Positions 5,787 through 14,664 of a stretch of DNA of 44,144 bases are shown one piece after another (within the stretch, counting starts at the first letter, position 1; each line of letters begins with the position of its first letter). The stretch covers positions 1-44,144 of IMG/VR virus record IMGVR_UViG_3300030098_003858, one strand, 5' to 3'. Both the position numbers and the translations under genes were made by a program. The stretch is from a virus. Under the pieces are notes generated by a model that saw nothing but the letters and a program-made list of their open reading frames with translations, did not search any database and had not been told where the DNA came from.

Positions 5787-6193
5787 GCGATCAAAAACAA
5801 CCCGATTGGGACAAGATAACAGAGGGTAAGATACGACATGGTGTCGCAGTAGCCTTCATTGAACAGGGACAGGAGCTTAATCCCAACAACATGAAAACGA
5901 TGGAGAAGTGGGTACAGTTTATCATACACGGATATGATGGTATAAAAGAAGCACTAGATACGGGTAAGAAAATGACAGACAGAGAAGTGGCAGAGGATGT
6001 GGTGAAAAAGTTTGATGGTGAGGTAATTAAGGAGACTGACGAGGATTACATTAAGAATGAAATCAATAAGGCGGTGGATGGCTTAGGGCAAAAAGATAAG
6101 AACAAGGTATTGTACCAATTAAAGCAGGGCAATATTACTCTTGAGAATCTGGATGCTTGCTTGCAGAAAATTAGTACAATGAACAGATTTTAG
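5783..6193 (+). CDS. Hypothetical acidic protein after the nuclease (136 aa)
   Basis: ATG 5783 overlaps the nuclease stop and follows AAAAGGAG, so the two are translated together. The product is acidic, mainly helical, with a Lys/Asp-rich middle and a C-terminal helix pair. No family recognised. Its place between a nuclease and a possible single-strand-binding protein suggests a recombination accessory role (inference). Confidence 0.72.
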   Translation: MSDQKQPDWDKITEGKIRHGVAVAFIEQGQELNPNNMKTMEKWVQFIIHGYDGIKEALDTGKKMTDREVAEDVVKKFDGEVIKETDEDYIKNEINKAVDGLGQKDKNKVLYQLKQGNITLENLDACLQKISTMNRF

Positions 6194-6196
6194 ATA

Positions 6197-6673
6197 ATGG
6201 TAGATTTTGGAGACGCATATTATCCATCTGACAGTAGTCAATTTACACGGTCTGTGCCTTCGGGTAGGTATGTGGCAAAGATTGTGTCAATGGAAACATC
6301 TGAGAATGTAAAGTTTGGTAGGTATGTAGCAGATGTTTTTAAGCCTGAGTATCAAATAGTTGAAAAAGAACATCCTGAATATGCAGATTGCACAGTAAGG
6401 GATAATGGTATTTTTCGCTACAAGAAAATAGGTGACTGTTTGTATGAGCATAAGAAGAACTGGGGTTTCGCTAAGTTCATCTCTATTATGCAACTCCTTA
6501 AGGAAGAAGGTAAGGGTGGGCAACTACCCTACCTTTACCTTGCTGACATAGAAAAAGCAAAGGTTTTAATTGATGTCTTTATGAAAAAGTTTGTTAGTGA
6601 TATTGATGATGAGGTGATATACCCCGTGGCACGAACTATACAATTAGTAGAGGGGGCACCGGTTCCTTTCTAA
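6197..6673 (+). CDS. Possible ssDNA-binding-like protein (158 aa)
   Basis: ATG 6197 comes four bases after the previous TAG. The start (VPSGRYVAKIVSMETSENVK, residues about 20-39) follows the pattern of DUF669-type and related phage proteins thought to act as single-strand DNA binders beside recombination nucleases. The middle is alpha/beta and the end returns to beta. The match is by pattern only. It sits between two nuclease genes and overlaps the next ATG by one base. Confidence 0.5.
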   Translation: MVDFGDAYYPSDSSQFTRSVPSGRYVAKIVSMETSENVKFGRYVADVFKPEYQIVEKEHPEYADCTVRDNGIFRYKKIGDCLYEHKKNWGFAKFISIMQLLKEEGKGGQLPYLYLADIEKAKVLIDVFMKKFVSDIDDEVIYPVARTIQLVEGAPVPF

Positions 6674-7155
6674 TGGATATCCTAACTAAAAAAGGTCAAC
6701 GCTCATTAGAGTATGAAAGAATCATGTTAGAGAAAATACGATTTCATATTTGTAAAAATCACAAATCTGATTCTTATTTATTTGAGACAGATAAGAATAC
6801 AAGTGCCAAGGTAGATGGTGTTATTGTTAAAAATAATACACTCGCTGGGGTGTTTGAGTCTAAATGCAGAGATTTAAGTCTTATGGAATTGCGTAAATAC
6901 GGTTCATGGCTTATCACTCTCGATAAAATACTTGACGGGAAAAGACTATCTGAAATGCTATGTGTTCCATTTATGGGGTTTCTTTATTTAATTAAAGATG
7001 AGATTATTTTATATTGGAAGATTACTGATGAGCATGGGGATTTTCTTTTTGATTTTGAGGTCAGAAAAACCAAAACACAAAAAACAATCAATGGTGGGGT
7101 TGCACATAGGGCAAATGCGTATCTACCCATTGAGAAAGGTATGGAGCTATTATGA
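6673..7155 (+). CDS. PD-(D/E)XK-type nuclease-like protein (160 aa)
   Basis: A charged N-terminal helix is followed by VDGVI (D48) and, 13 residues on, VFESK (E62-x-K64), the pattern of a PD-(D/E)XK active site within a beta hairpin. The family could be a phage endonuclease or a restriction-like nuclease. It is the second such fold in this stretch, about 900 bases after the Cas4-like gene. It overlaps the neighbours by one and four bases. Confidence 0.65.
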   Translation: MDILTKKGQRSLEYERIMLEKIRFHICKNHKSDSYLFETDKNTSAKVDGVIVKNNTLAGVFESKCRDLSLMELRKYGSWLITLDKILDGKRLSEMLCVPFMGFLYLIKDEIILYWKITDEHGDFLFDFEVRKTKTQKTINGGVAHRANAYLPIEKGMELL

Positions 7156-7394
7156 AGAAAATGATTTGCACGGCAAAAATTAAATACACAAGGCATGAGG
7201 TACAGCTACATGTAAATGCGCTAAAGATGGCCCTTTCCAATCCGTCCTTGGCTAATTATCGAGGTAGGTATCAAATACTCTTAGATGATATGAGGAGGAT
7301 TGAAGATCAGATGCTTGAAAAGGAAAACGATGCGCTTATCAATAGGGATAAGGATGAGCAGTCAGTAGAGGGAGATGTGATACAAAATGCGTAA
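7152..7394 (+). CDS. Small helical hypothetical protein (80 aa)
   Basis: ATG 7152 overlaps the previous TGA. The product is helical with a charged, Asp/Glu-rich C-terminus. It overlaps the 7387 zinc-ribbon gene by eight bases. No family recognised; the location within the nuclease set suggests a DNA-metabolism accessory. Confidence 0.65.
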   Translation: MKKMICTAKIKYTRHEVQLHVNALKMALSNPSLANYRGRYQILLDDMRRIEDQMLEKENDALINRDKDEQSVEGDVIQNA

Positions 7395-7557
7395 TACTAC
7401 AAGAAGAACTACGAAAGAAGGATATGATTCTATAGAATACTTATATGAATGTGAAAAATGCGACAACACAATCTGGTCTCACTCTAAGAAATTATTTACT
7501 GTATGCTCAAAATGTTTTGTAAATCAAGTAAAGAGCAGAATGAGGATGGCGCTATGA
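7387..7557 (+). CDS. Zinc-ribbon protein (56 aa)
   Basis: ATG 7387 overlaps the previous gene. Two knuckles, C22-x2-C25 and C40-x2-C43, make a compact zinc ribbon between basic ends. TGA 7555-7557 overlaps ATG 7554 of the resolvase-like gene. Likely binds nucleic acid or protein; partner unknown. Confidence 0.65.
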   Translation: MRNTTRRTTKEGYDSIEYLYECEKCDNTIWSHSKKLFTVCSKCFVNQVKSRMRMAL

Positions 7558-7880
7558 AAAACCCCAACAATGTTAAACGTGGACGTAGAGCACGCCAAAG
7601 AGGGGCTGAGTTACAAAGGCAAGCTGTACGAATGGCAAAGGATATTGGACTCGAGGCTTTTAATAGAGATAGAGGTGGAGCACAACATGAGCAAGGAGAT
7701 ATAGAAATTGAAGGACATTATTATGGTTGTAAACGCAGAAAGCAAATAGCAAAGTGGATGAAACCAGAAAAGCAAGAAGAGGGTGTGGTGATTAGAGAGG
7801 ACAGGGGAAAACCATACATTGTATTGGACTATGAATATTTTATTAACATATTGGTGATTATGAAGGAGTTGGCAGAATGA
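7554..7880 (+). CDS. Holliday-junction-resolvase-like protein lacking a catalytic Glu (108 aa)
   Basis: Start ATG 7554 is preferred over ATG 7503 because it forms the ATGA overlap usual here. The chain has the layout of small archaeal/phage resolvases and other PD-(D/E)XK nucleases: basic N-terminus with RGAELQRQ (E19), GDIEIEG (D49) and CKRRK (K60). In most relatives the residue two before that Lys is Glu; here it is G58 (YYGCKRRK). Either another acid serves (E51 or E53) or catalysis is lost and DNA binding is kept. It may resolve branched DNA before packaging. Confidence 0.6.
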   Translation: MKNPNNVKRGRRARQRGAELQRQAVRMAKDIGLEAFNRDRGGAQHEQGDIEIEGHYYGCKRRKQIAKWMKPEKQEEGVVIREDRGKPYIVLDYEYFINILVIMKELAE

Positions 7881-8101
7881 GCACAGCATATAAAACTTTA
7901 AAACAGAGAGCGTTAATAGGGATGTATAAAAAACTATTGAAGCAGGGTAAGATTCAGCAGTCGGGTTCTGCATATCGCAGAATGAGGCAGTTGGAATTAA
8001 AATATCAACAACAAACGAGGTGGCTTGGTGTCAGATATCAAGAAAGTATGACAGATGATCATGCGTTGGCTAAATTGATAAAAACAGAAGACCTGAACTA
8101 A
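7877..8101 (+). CDS. Small basic helical protein (74 aa)
   Basis: ATG 7877 overlaps the previous TGA and follows AAGGAG. The product is Lys/Arg/Gln-rich and helical, with a tail that turns acidic. It may bind nucleic acid. No known family. A 24-base gap separates it from the 8126 gene. Confidence 0.65.
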   Translation: MSTAYKTLKQRALIGMYKKLLKQGKIQQSGSAYRRMRQLELKYQQQTRWLGVRYQESMTDDHALAKLIKTEDLN

Positions 8102-8125
8102 GCCATCTCATAAATAGGAGGCAAT

Positions 8126-8338
8126 ATGGCCGAATACAAAATGAAAGACAGCAATTTTAAGCTGTGGAAAAACAAGTACAAAGAAGATGGCGATAAAAAG
8201 CCTGACTACACCGGAAACGGAATGGTCAATGGAGAGAAAAAAGATTTCTCTTTGTGGATCAATGAGGATGATAATGGACAAAGATACCTCTCCGGTCAGT
8301 TTAAGGAGCCTTTTAAAAAGAAGAATAGCCCTTTTTAA
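8126..8338 (+). CDS. Small phage protein with a DYTGNG...YLSG pattern (70 aa)
   Basis: ATG 8126 follows AGGAGG. The sequence has an N-terminal helix or turn (FKLWKNKYKE), PDYTGNGMVNGEKKDFSLWI and RYLSGQFKEPF. This order recurs in small beta-type proteins of phages and proteobacteria that sit beside DNA-metabolism genes; I know them by pattern only. It is the last gene before the hairpin at 8350. Confidence 0.6.
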   Translation: MAEYKMKDSNFKLWKNKYKEDGDKKPDYTGNGMVNGEKKDFSLWINEDDNGQRYLSGQFKEPFKKKNSPF

Positions 8339-8349
8339 CTTGGGTTGAT

Positions 8350-8375
8350 AATAGGGGGGCTAGCGCCCCCTTATT
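8350..8375 (+). terminator. GC-rich stem-loop after the 8126 gene
   Basis: An 11-bp stem starts AATAGGGGGGC (8350-8360), has the loop TAGC (8361-8364) and closes with GCCCCCTTATT (8365-8375). Its 3' arm ends in T-rich sequence (TTATTCTTTAT). It would stop or slow rightward transcription 13 bases after the 8126 stop codon. Confidence 0.7.
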
Positions 8376-8392
8376 CTTTATAAAATATTTAG

Positions 8393-8425
8393 GCGATAGT
8401 TATATCAAAAAATATTTTTTATCGC
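8393..8425. other. AT-rich inverted repeat before the 8462 gene
   Basis: GCGATA (8393-8398) pairs with TATCGC (8420-8425) around an A/T loop that contains AAAAATATTTTTT, itself self-complementary. It could be an operator or a second weak terminator. It lies between the terminator at 8350 and the last two early genes. Confidence 0.35.
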
Positions 8426-8461
8426 TTTAAACGGAAATATAGAGGGGGTTTTTTAAGTAAG

Positions 8462-8704
8462 ATGTTTGAATTTTGTAGTAAAAGAAATAGGTCGTGTGGT
8501 TTTTGTGCAAAATCGTACTATAACCCAGAAAAACAAAAAAATGATAACGAACAAAGTTTATTTTGTGGTATTGCAGGTGGTTATAACACTCTTGTTTCTA
8601 ACTTACCAGACTGTTGGCTTACCATGACCAAGAGTCAGCGAAGCACATTCACAAAAAAACAAAAACAAAAATATTTAGAAATGAAAATTAAAGGGAGTAG
8701 GTGA
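8462..8704 (+). CDS. Cys-rich small protein (80 aa)
   Basis: ATG 8462 has a G-rich tract (GAGGGGG) about ten bases upstream. Cys at 5, 12, 15, 35 and 51 suggest metal binding (zinc or Fe-S), with C12-x2-C15 as the clearest knuckle. The C-terminus is Lys/Gln-rich. It lies beyond a terminator, so its expression may need read-through or antitermination. Function unknown. Confidence 0.65.
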   Translation: MFEFCSKRNRSCGFCAKSYYNPEKQKNDNEQSLFCGIAGGYNTLVSNLPDCWLTMTKSQRSTFTKKQKQKYLEMKIKGSR

Positions 8705-8901
8705 TGGATATCTTAGATGACTTTCCAGAAGAAGAAAAAATGATGAAAGATGAAAAAGCTACGGAGTTATATAAATTGATGAGAAGATTACAAACGGGGG
8801 CGATTGACCTAAACAACTATTATAGAAGACTTGCTGTGTTCTGGGAGGGAGAGGGTTTTCCAGAATGGGCCGATGAGGCAAAGGCAAAGATTAAGGATTA
8901 G
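8704..8901 (+). CDS. Last rightward early gene (65 aa)
   Basis: ATG 8704 overlaps the preceding TGA; GTG 8701 is less likely. The product is acidic and helical, with an aromatic C-terminal half (AVFWEGEGFPEWADEA). Its final 11 bases overlap the end of the leftward 8891-12832 gene, so there is no space for a two-way terminator. Function unknown. Confidence 0.65.
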   Translation: MDILDDFPEEEKMMKDEKATELYKLMRRLQTGAIDLNNYYRRLAVFWEGEGFPEWADEAKAKIKD

Positions 8902-11900
8902 ATCTTTTTTCTGCTTTTCTTTTTGCTCTCTCAAACTGAGCATCTATTCCTATATCCTCAATATAAAAGACATCGCTAGGATTAGACCTGTTCCAAGCAT
9001 CAATCATTTTATAGGCTTGAATTGATTTACCCTTTTGCATTAAGTCTAGTATTCTTGACTTAATAACACCCCTTCTGTACTTCCTATAGCTTTCTCTTTG
9101 TCCGGGGGTTTCAAATCTTGTTGCAATTCTTCTGGGAACTGTTCCTAATAACGGTGCTAAATACTTTACAGACCTTTTTCCAGCACCCATACCATAATCT
9201 TGCATATCCTTGTAAATTCTTTGCATGGCATCTATGCCCTTTAATGCGTCTTGCACTATCGCAGGTTTTAAAAGAAACTCTACGGCTCTAAATTTATTTT
9301 CACTAGCTACAATATCTGCTATAAAACCAAATGCTCCAACAGAAGAAACGTGGTCAAAGAAATCAGACATTGTAAACTGAGACATGTCTACGTTAGAGTC
9401 AGCACCATAGTCATCCATCTTGGTTCCCTTTGGCAGTCCCGGTATAAATAATCTATTTTCATCGTACACCCTTTGACCTGTTGGCAGGTTACTTATTCCG
9501 TAATCCTCACTTGTGAGTAATTCATTCAGCGCTTTCTTCGACCAAATTACAAAATGGGAGCCCCACATTCCCCCAACTCCCAAACGGAGAATAGGCATTA
9601 AATTACCGCGCATAAACTCCGCAGATAGTGTTTCCCTTATCCAATTAAACTGCCTTATGCCAAACCTCTTAAATAAAACAAAAGGCCTAAATCTAGGGTC
9701 ATTAAAAAACAACGGATCATTGAGAATATTTCTTTGTAATTGGGTATCCCTAGAAAACTTATACATTGTTTCTAATGTTTGACGCTCTGTTAACTGTTTT
9801 GTTTTTGGGTCAATCCCAAGCTCTTGTAAGCTTTTTCTTGCCCAATTCCTTCTCCATCCCACCCTGCTATTTCTAGCCTTGAGTAAGGCGTTAGTGTACT
9901 CACGGCCAGCCGCCGCCGCAACAAGCTGGTTTACCTTGTTCATCTGTTGAAAGCCAAGTTTAGTGGTAAAGTTTGCAAACTTACCCATAATAGAAGAAGA
10001 TGGCTCTAACCCAGAAAGCATTTGAAACACAGAAAGAGTGCTAATGCCAGATTTTCCAACAAGTGCACGATACTCCTTACCAGATTTAGAAGGATTTGCA
10101 AGTTTTAAAATCCCCTTAAATGTATTGTAGTAACCAGCCTTGACTGCCGTAGAAATTAATGTTTGTGTTACATTTGGAATTGTCGCAAAGCCCAAACCAA
10201 TTTTTGTACCAACCTCAAAGTCAACCAATCCCTTAAAAAAATTTTTTGCCCTAGGGTCTCCCCAGTTTTTTGTTGGGTCAAACTCTATCATATTAGTAAA
10301 AGAATCAAAAGCCTGATCCAGCAACTTTATTTCTCTTGCCAAAAGCACTTGCTTTTTGGGGTCAATAGTTTGGTTTCTTAAATTAACCAATGTTTCTCTC
10401 TGAGTCATAAACCATTCGTTCTTTGGCCCAAAAAACTCAACGTGCGCTATTCGTTTACCAGCATCAGATGCGTACTTGGTAAGAACTAACCTAGCATCAC
10501 GCTCATAAAAATCATCAGGCAACTCAGCCTTTCTTTTCTTTTCTAGCTTGGAATGTACTGAGTACCTTTGCTTATAAACAGTGTCTCTTAACTGCATCCA
10601 AGCTTTAGCTATTGCCTCATCCTTAGACAAACCTCCGTTCTCTTTTTTTTGAAAAAACCCTTGTAAATGGCTTAAAGCTTTTTTTGTAATACTGCTTAGC
10701 TTTACCCTATCAGAGCTGTATATATCATTTACTTTTTTTGTAATGTCTGGCAATTTATCCATAGATGTACTATGCAACGATATATCCTCGTTTATAAATT
10801 TAAAAATATCATTTCCTATTTTATCAAGATATCCTTGCTTTATGTGGTTTGGAAAATAGTTTTTTCTATAATCCATAACAGGAACCCCGGCTTTTTTAGC
10901 ATCTCGATATATCTCATCAAGGACAGATCTTAAGTTCTTGACATCTTTATCGCCTTGTCTAGCAATATCACCCATTCTCCTACCTAAATCTTCAAAATAT
11001 TTTTTTGCTTGCGATTCAGTTCTTATTTTTTTCTTTCCCGTAGGTGTGTCAACAACAAAGGTGCCAAGCAATTTAGAAAAAATGCCGCCACGATATAATT
11101 TATACTCTTGTAATTTTTGCAAGTATGTTCCAGTTTTTGTTATTCCCCTAGCGTCAGCTTTATTTATTCTGTCTACTATCTCAACACCGCCGGGAGAAAT
11201 TGCCCTGTTTTTTACCTGCATCAAAAGCTCACCATACTTTTTTAGATATGCAGTTGCCTTTCTTTGTGGAATCAAGTAATCCTCATAACCTGCCTGCTTA
11301 AAAGTCTTGGCGATTTTCTTAGTTAGTGATTGCTTTCGTAAATTATCAAGGACTTTCACCTTTTCAATATCAGTTAATTGAGACCAGCCAGTTTTCCTAG
11401 ACTCACCAACTTTTCTTCCAATAGAGCCCTCTATTTCAGCTTTAAATTCTTGGTCGGATAATTTAAGCTTGCTCTTCCTACCAAAAGCCTCTTTTTGCCT
11501 TGCTTCGTTTATTTTGTTGCTGTCTACCTTCCTTCTTGAAAATTTTCTTTTTGAAAACTCAGAACCAGTCATTTCAATTTCACCAGTTGCAACATTATCT
11601 TTCATAATCTTTGCTTTTACTCTTGTGGCTTTTTTTCCAGCTCCTTCTTGAGGCTTTATAAATTCAACATTGGTTATTTGAACACCGTCTTTATCTGTAA
11701 ATATTTGAGATTTTCTTTGAGCACTGTACTCAACCTCAGCTCTCTGCTTGGCATATTCTTTTGACGTAAGGGGCAATTTCTCAAGACCGGCCAACTCCAT
11801 TGCCTTACTTGGTAGTTTTTTAGCAACATACATTCCACCTATAACCCCAGCCGCATGAGCATAGTCTTCAACTCTGGGTAGCCTACCCTCAAATAAACCA

Positions 11901-12832
11901 GTCATTGTTCCAAACTCAGCAGTTTCCACCGCCTTAGTTGCAAATGATTTAGTTGTCGAACTGAGAGTAGAATCAAATATTTTTTTATTTACAGCGTTTA
12001 CGATTGGCTTCGCTGTAGCCGGAGGAACAGCACCCATAATAGCACCTTGACCAACATCTAGTAAAGTTTGAACAGCGTCTATATCTCCCACCCCTACTTT
12101 TTGACCTAGAGCAGATTGTAAACCGCTATAAAAACCCAGCCCAGTAGCACCCTGTGCAATCTCTGCATATAATTTATTACTTACCTTTTTTCCTGCCTCC
12201 GCTACTGCCTGCTCTGCAATATCTTTCTTAATATTGTTCTTCATTAATATTTCAGTTGCTTTTCTTGCATTGCCCTCAACAACAGTCTCAACAGACTCTC
12301 TGGCTATCCCCTTCTTTAAAGGTTCCCTGACACCTAGCTTTATAGCTTCAATAGCAGATTTTTTAGCACCAGCCCTAACAAGACCACCAGCTACCCCACC
12401 ACCAAAAGCAAGAGTAGCGAAGTCTGTTGGTGTTAAAAATGAAACAAGAGAAGCTGTAATGTCTCCTAGAATACCCTTGTCTTCTGTGTCGTATTTACTA
12501 AGATCAAATTTCTTTTCACCGGTGGCAAGTTCATAAGCCAACCCCTCTAAACTATTGTTATAACCTTCTTTTACCCAAGGATGTAGCCAGTTTCCCGGTA
12601 TAAAACCATACAAGTCTTCATCCTTGGTAGACGTTTTTATCTCATCTACCAACCCGGCTGTAGCCTTGGGTATGTAGGGGCTAGTATCAATAAGTGGTTT
12701 GTTTACAGCTTGGTCGTTTCTATCTGAAAAATATTGAAGAGTGTTTGCAGAGTTTGCATAGGTTTCTTGATCGCTAACGGCTAAATCTAAAAGCTCTGCA
12801 AAAGAACTATATGTTTTGCCCTTATCAACCAT
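8891..12832 (-). CDS. Giant internal virion / DNA-ejection protein (1313 aa)
   Basis: This is the last and longest late gene. The N-terminal 350 residues hold several Gly/Ala-rich hydrophobic segments (around SLVSFLTPTDFATLAFGGGV and GATGLGFYSGLQSALG) that could insert in a membrane. The middle is charged and helical with many Lys. The C-terminal third mixes aromatic-rich and helical parts. Size, position after the nozzle and ejection-type genes, and the membrane-active stretches fit a T7 gp16-like or P22-ejection-like protein that enters the cell before the DNA. No lysozyme or transglycosylase motif was recognised, so a role in cell-wall digestion is not claimed. Confidence 0.72.
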   Translation of the reverse strand: MVDKGKTYSSFAELLDLAVSDQETYANSANTLQYFSDRNDQAVNKPLIDTSPYIPKATAGLVDEIKTSTKDEDLYGFIPGNWLHPWVKEGYNNSLEGLAYELATGEKKFDLSKYDTEDKGILGDITASLVSFLTPTDFATLAFGGGVAGGLVRAGAKKSAIEAIKLGVREPLKKGIARESVETVVEGNARKATEILMKNNIKKDIAEQAVAEAGKKVSNKLYAEIAQGATGLGFYSGLQSALGQKVGVGDIDAVQTLLDVGQGAIMGAVPPATAKPIVNAVNKKIFDSTLSSTTKSFATKAVETAEFGTMTGLFEGRLPRVEDYAHAAGVIGGMYVAKKLPSKAMELAGLEKLPLTSKEYAKQRAEVEYSAQRKSQIFTDKDGVQITNVEFIKPQEGAGKKATRVKAKIMKDNVATGEIEMTGSEFSKRKFSRRKVDSNKINEARQKEAFGRKSKLKLSDQEFKAEIEGSIGRKVGESRKTGWSQLTDIEKVKVLDNLRKQSLTKKIAKTFKQAGYEDYLIPQRKATAYLKKYGELLMQVKNRAISPGGVEIVDRINKADARGITKTGTYLQKLQEYKLYRGGIFSKLLGTFVVDTPTGKKKIRTESQAKKYFEDLGRRMGDIARQGDKDVKNLRSVLDEIYRDAKKAGVPVMDYRKNYFPNHIKQGYLDKIGNDIFKFINEDISLHSTSMDKLPDITKKVNDIYSSDRVKLSSITKKALSHLQGFFQKKENGGLSKDEAIAKAWMQLRDTVYKQRYSVHSKLEKKRKAELPDDFYERDARLVLTKYASDAGKRIAHVEFFGPKNEWFMTQRETLVNLRNQTIDPKKQVLLAREIKLLDQAFDSFTNMIEFDPTKNWGDPRAKNFFKGLVDFEVGTKIGLGFATIPNVTQTLISTAVKAGYYNTFKGILKLANPSKSGKEYRALVGKSGISTLSVFQMLSGLEPSSSIMGKFANFTTKLGFQQMNKVNQLVAAAAGREYTNALLKARNSRVGWRRNWARKSLQELGIDPKTKQLTERQTLETMYKFSRDTQLQRNILNDPLFFNDPRFRPFVLFKRFGIRQFNWIRETLSAEFMRGNLMPILRLGVGGMWGSHFVIWSKKALNELLTSEDYGISNLPTGQRVYDENRLFIPGLPKGTKMDDYGADSNVDMSQFTMSDFFDHVSSVGAFGFIADIVASENKFRAVEFLLKPAIVQDALKGIDAMQRIYKDMQDYGMGAGKRSVKYLAPLLGTVPRRIATRFETPGQRESYRKYRRGVIKSRILDLMQKGKSIQAYKMIDAWNRSNPSDVFYIEDIGIDAQFERAKRKAEKRSNP

Positions 12833-12837
12833 AGATA

Positions 12838-14664
12838 TTATTGAAGTAGATTGTTGAAGTATTGTTCTAAATCAGATATGGTAGAAAACTTTTTTCTTTT
12901 TAAAAAAGATGCGGCTGTTGATTTGATATTCTTATCCCTCACACTTTTAGGACTTTGAATATCTTTTGCCATCAATGCTTGGGTTAAATTAGAAAGAACC
13001 TGTCTCGCTTCTTGTAACTTAGATAGCCTTTGCTCCCTAGACAACCTGCCTCCAGATTGTCTTATTTGTTTATTTATATTTTGTATCTTTTTAAACATTC
13101 CATTGATTTGGGTATTGTATTCCATAGCATTGTTAAAGTCAACCTTATTACCCTTAGCATCTTTTAAAGAAGTATTTCTTAAAGAGTCAATAGTTACGGC
13201 TTCTGTTTTAGGAAAAAGTTCAGCACCGCGAGCTTGTTCTTTTCTCCTCTCAATTACCCTATCAACAAACCTGCCATCCCGTGCCTGAGCTTGTTCAACA
13301 ACAGGTGGAAGAGTTGGAGTTTCGGGGCTTGGCTCTATTTCCTTTTTATCCTCCATCCTTGGAGCGTTCCCCTCGGGGTAAAAACCAGTTGTCTCTCTTA
13401 CGCTAGCAAGGATATCATCAACGTCCTGATCTGTAATTTCAACACCGGTTTCCATTTCAGTAGCGCCTTCCATCGCACCTTTTTCATAGGGCTCCCTATC
13501 GTCAACAACCTGATTATCCGCAACAACCGTATCTTGCCCCTCGCCCTCATCAAACTCAGCAACAATCTGGTCAAATTCCTTTTCTTGATTAACAATATCT
13601 TTTAACGTTTGATATTTTTCATAACGCTCAGTACTAGATAAACCAGATAAATCATCGTAAAGCATTTCAGCAAACATACCATCTTCCCCAGCCTTAGATA
13701 GCATATATGCTTGATTTTCAGAAAACCAGTCAGTCATCTCCTTATTCATAGCCTCACCAGCTTCTCTTTTTTTAGCAGTTGCAACTTCAGGATATCTTAA
13801 ATTATTATCTTCTATAAACGAACTTAGCCTTTTGTCAACCTCATCAAGATTTTTTTTTGCCAGATTGTATGAACGAGTTCTTTTTTGTAAATCTTGTTGC
13901 ATTATTTGATTGTCTCGCCAGCCACTTATAAGTTTGTGTGTTTTCGATGTACGGTCATAGTCTGCAATTTCATATAGACTTGCCTCCGCTTCTCTAAATG
14001 CTGTCCCTGCATTTTCCCGTAGCTTGTTCAAGCTTTTGTATTTACTTTTCACGCTAAAATCAGCATCATCAAGAGGAATTATTTGACCGCTTTTTTCTAA
14101 TAAAGTTGCTTTTAGGGTTGAAAGTTCTTTGTACTTACTAGACAAATCCTTTTCATATTCGGTTCCCCTATAATCAGACAACATACCTTCCATCTCTGTA
14201 AAAACTTTATTAATGTCTTCATACCTAGAAAACTGATTTTTAAACGGAGTTACCGCTATATCTTGATATCTGGAGATAATGTCATCATAAGCATTTTCAA
14301 GATTAACAGAATTTGAAGTAGCGTCATTCAATGCTGTTACATTAAAGTTTTTAAACTTTGGGTCTTGTAAAAATTTTTGAAGATATTGCTGTTTATGAGA
14401 AGCCTTATCTAGGCTATTATATATCTTCATATGGTTCTCAAAATCTTGCTGAATTAATGAATCTTCATACTTTATTTTTTCCCTTTCTCGTGCATCCTGA
14501 TACCTTGTCTCTGCCAACTCCTGCTTTTCACGTGCCAGTTTAACACCTTCAAGCTGAGCATAATAATCCGGCAATCTAGACAAAAAGTCTGCAAGGCTAG
14601 TGTCATACTGCCCGGGACGCATAGCTTGTTCCCTACTATATATACTTCTAGTTCCGTTAGCCAT
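12838..14664 (-). CDS. Coiled-coil internal virion protein (608 aa)
   Basis: The first 350 residues are long charged helices (rich in Glu, Lys, Asp, Gln), then an acidic, Pro-rich linker (about 395-470), then a basic helical end. Such a build suits an extended internal core protein. It lies between the 14664 and 8891 virion genes with five or fewer bases between them. No enzymatic motif is visible. Assignment as an ejection protein rests on position and composition. Confidence 0.62.
   Translation of the reverse strand: MANGTRSIYSREQAMRPGQYDTSLADFLSRLPDYYAQLEGVKLAREKQELAETRYQDAREREKIKYEDSLIQQDFENHMKIYNSLDKASHKQQYLQKFLQDPKFKNFNVTALNDATSNSVNLENAYDDIISRYQDIAVTPFKNQFSRYEDINKVFTEMEGMLSDYRGTEYEKDLSSKYKELSTLKATLLEKSGQIIPLDDADFSVKSKYKSLNKLRENAGTAFREAEASLYEIADYDRTSKTHKLISGWRDNQIMQQDLQKRTRSYNLAKKNLDEVDKRLSSFIEDNNLRYPEVATAKKREAGEAMNKEMTDWFSENQAYMLSKAGEDGMFAEMLYDDLSGLSSTERYEKYQTLKDIVNQEKEFDQIVAEFDEGEGQDTVVADNQVVDDREPYEKGAMEGATEMETGVEITDQDVDDILASVRETTGFYPEGNAPRMEDKKEIEPSPETPTLPPVVEQAQARDGRFVDRVIERRKEQARGAELFPKTEAVTIDSLRNTSLKDAKGNKVDFNNAMEYNTQINGMFKKIQNINKQIRQSGGRLSREQRLSKLQEARQVLSNLTQALMAKDIQSPKSVRDKNIKSTAASFLKRKKFSTISDLEQYFNNLLQ

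Noticed and set aside
9513-13605. Several rightward open frames inside the giant late genes
   Set aside because: They lie fully within long leftward genes, lack ribosome sites and have no recognisable content.
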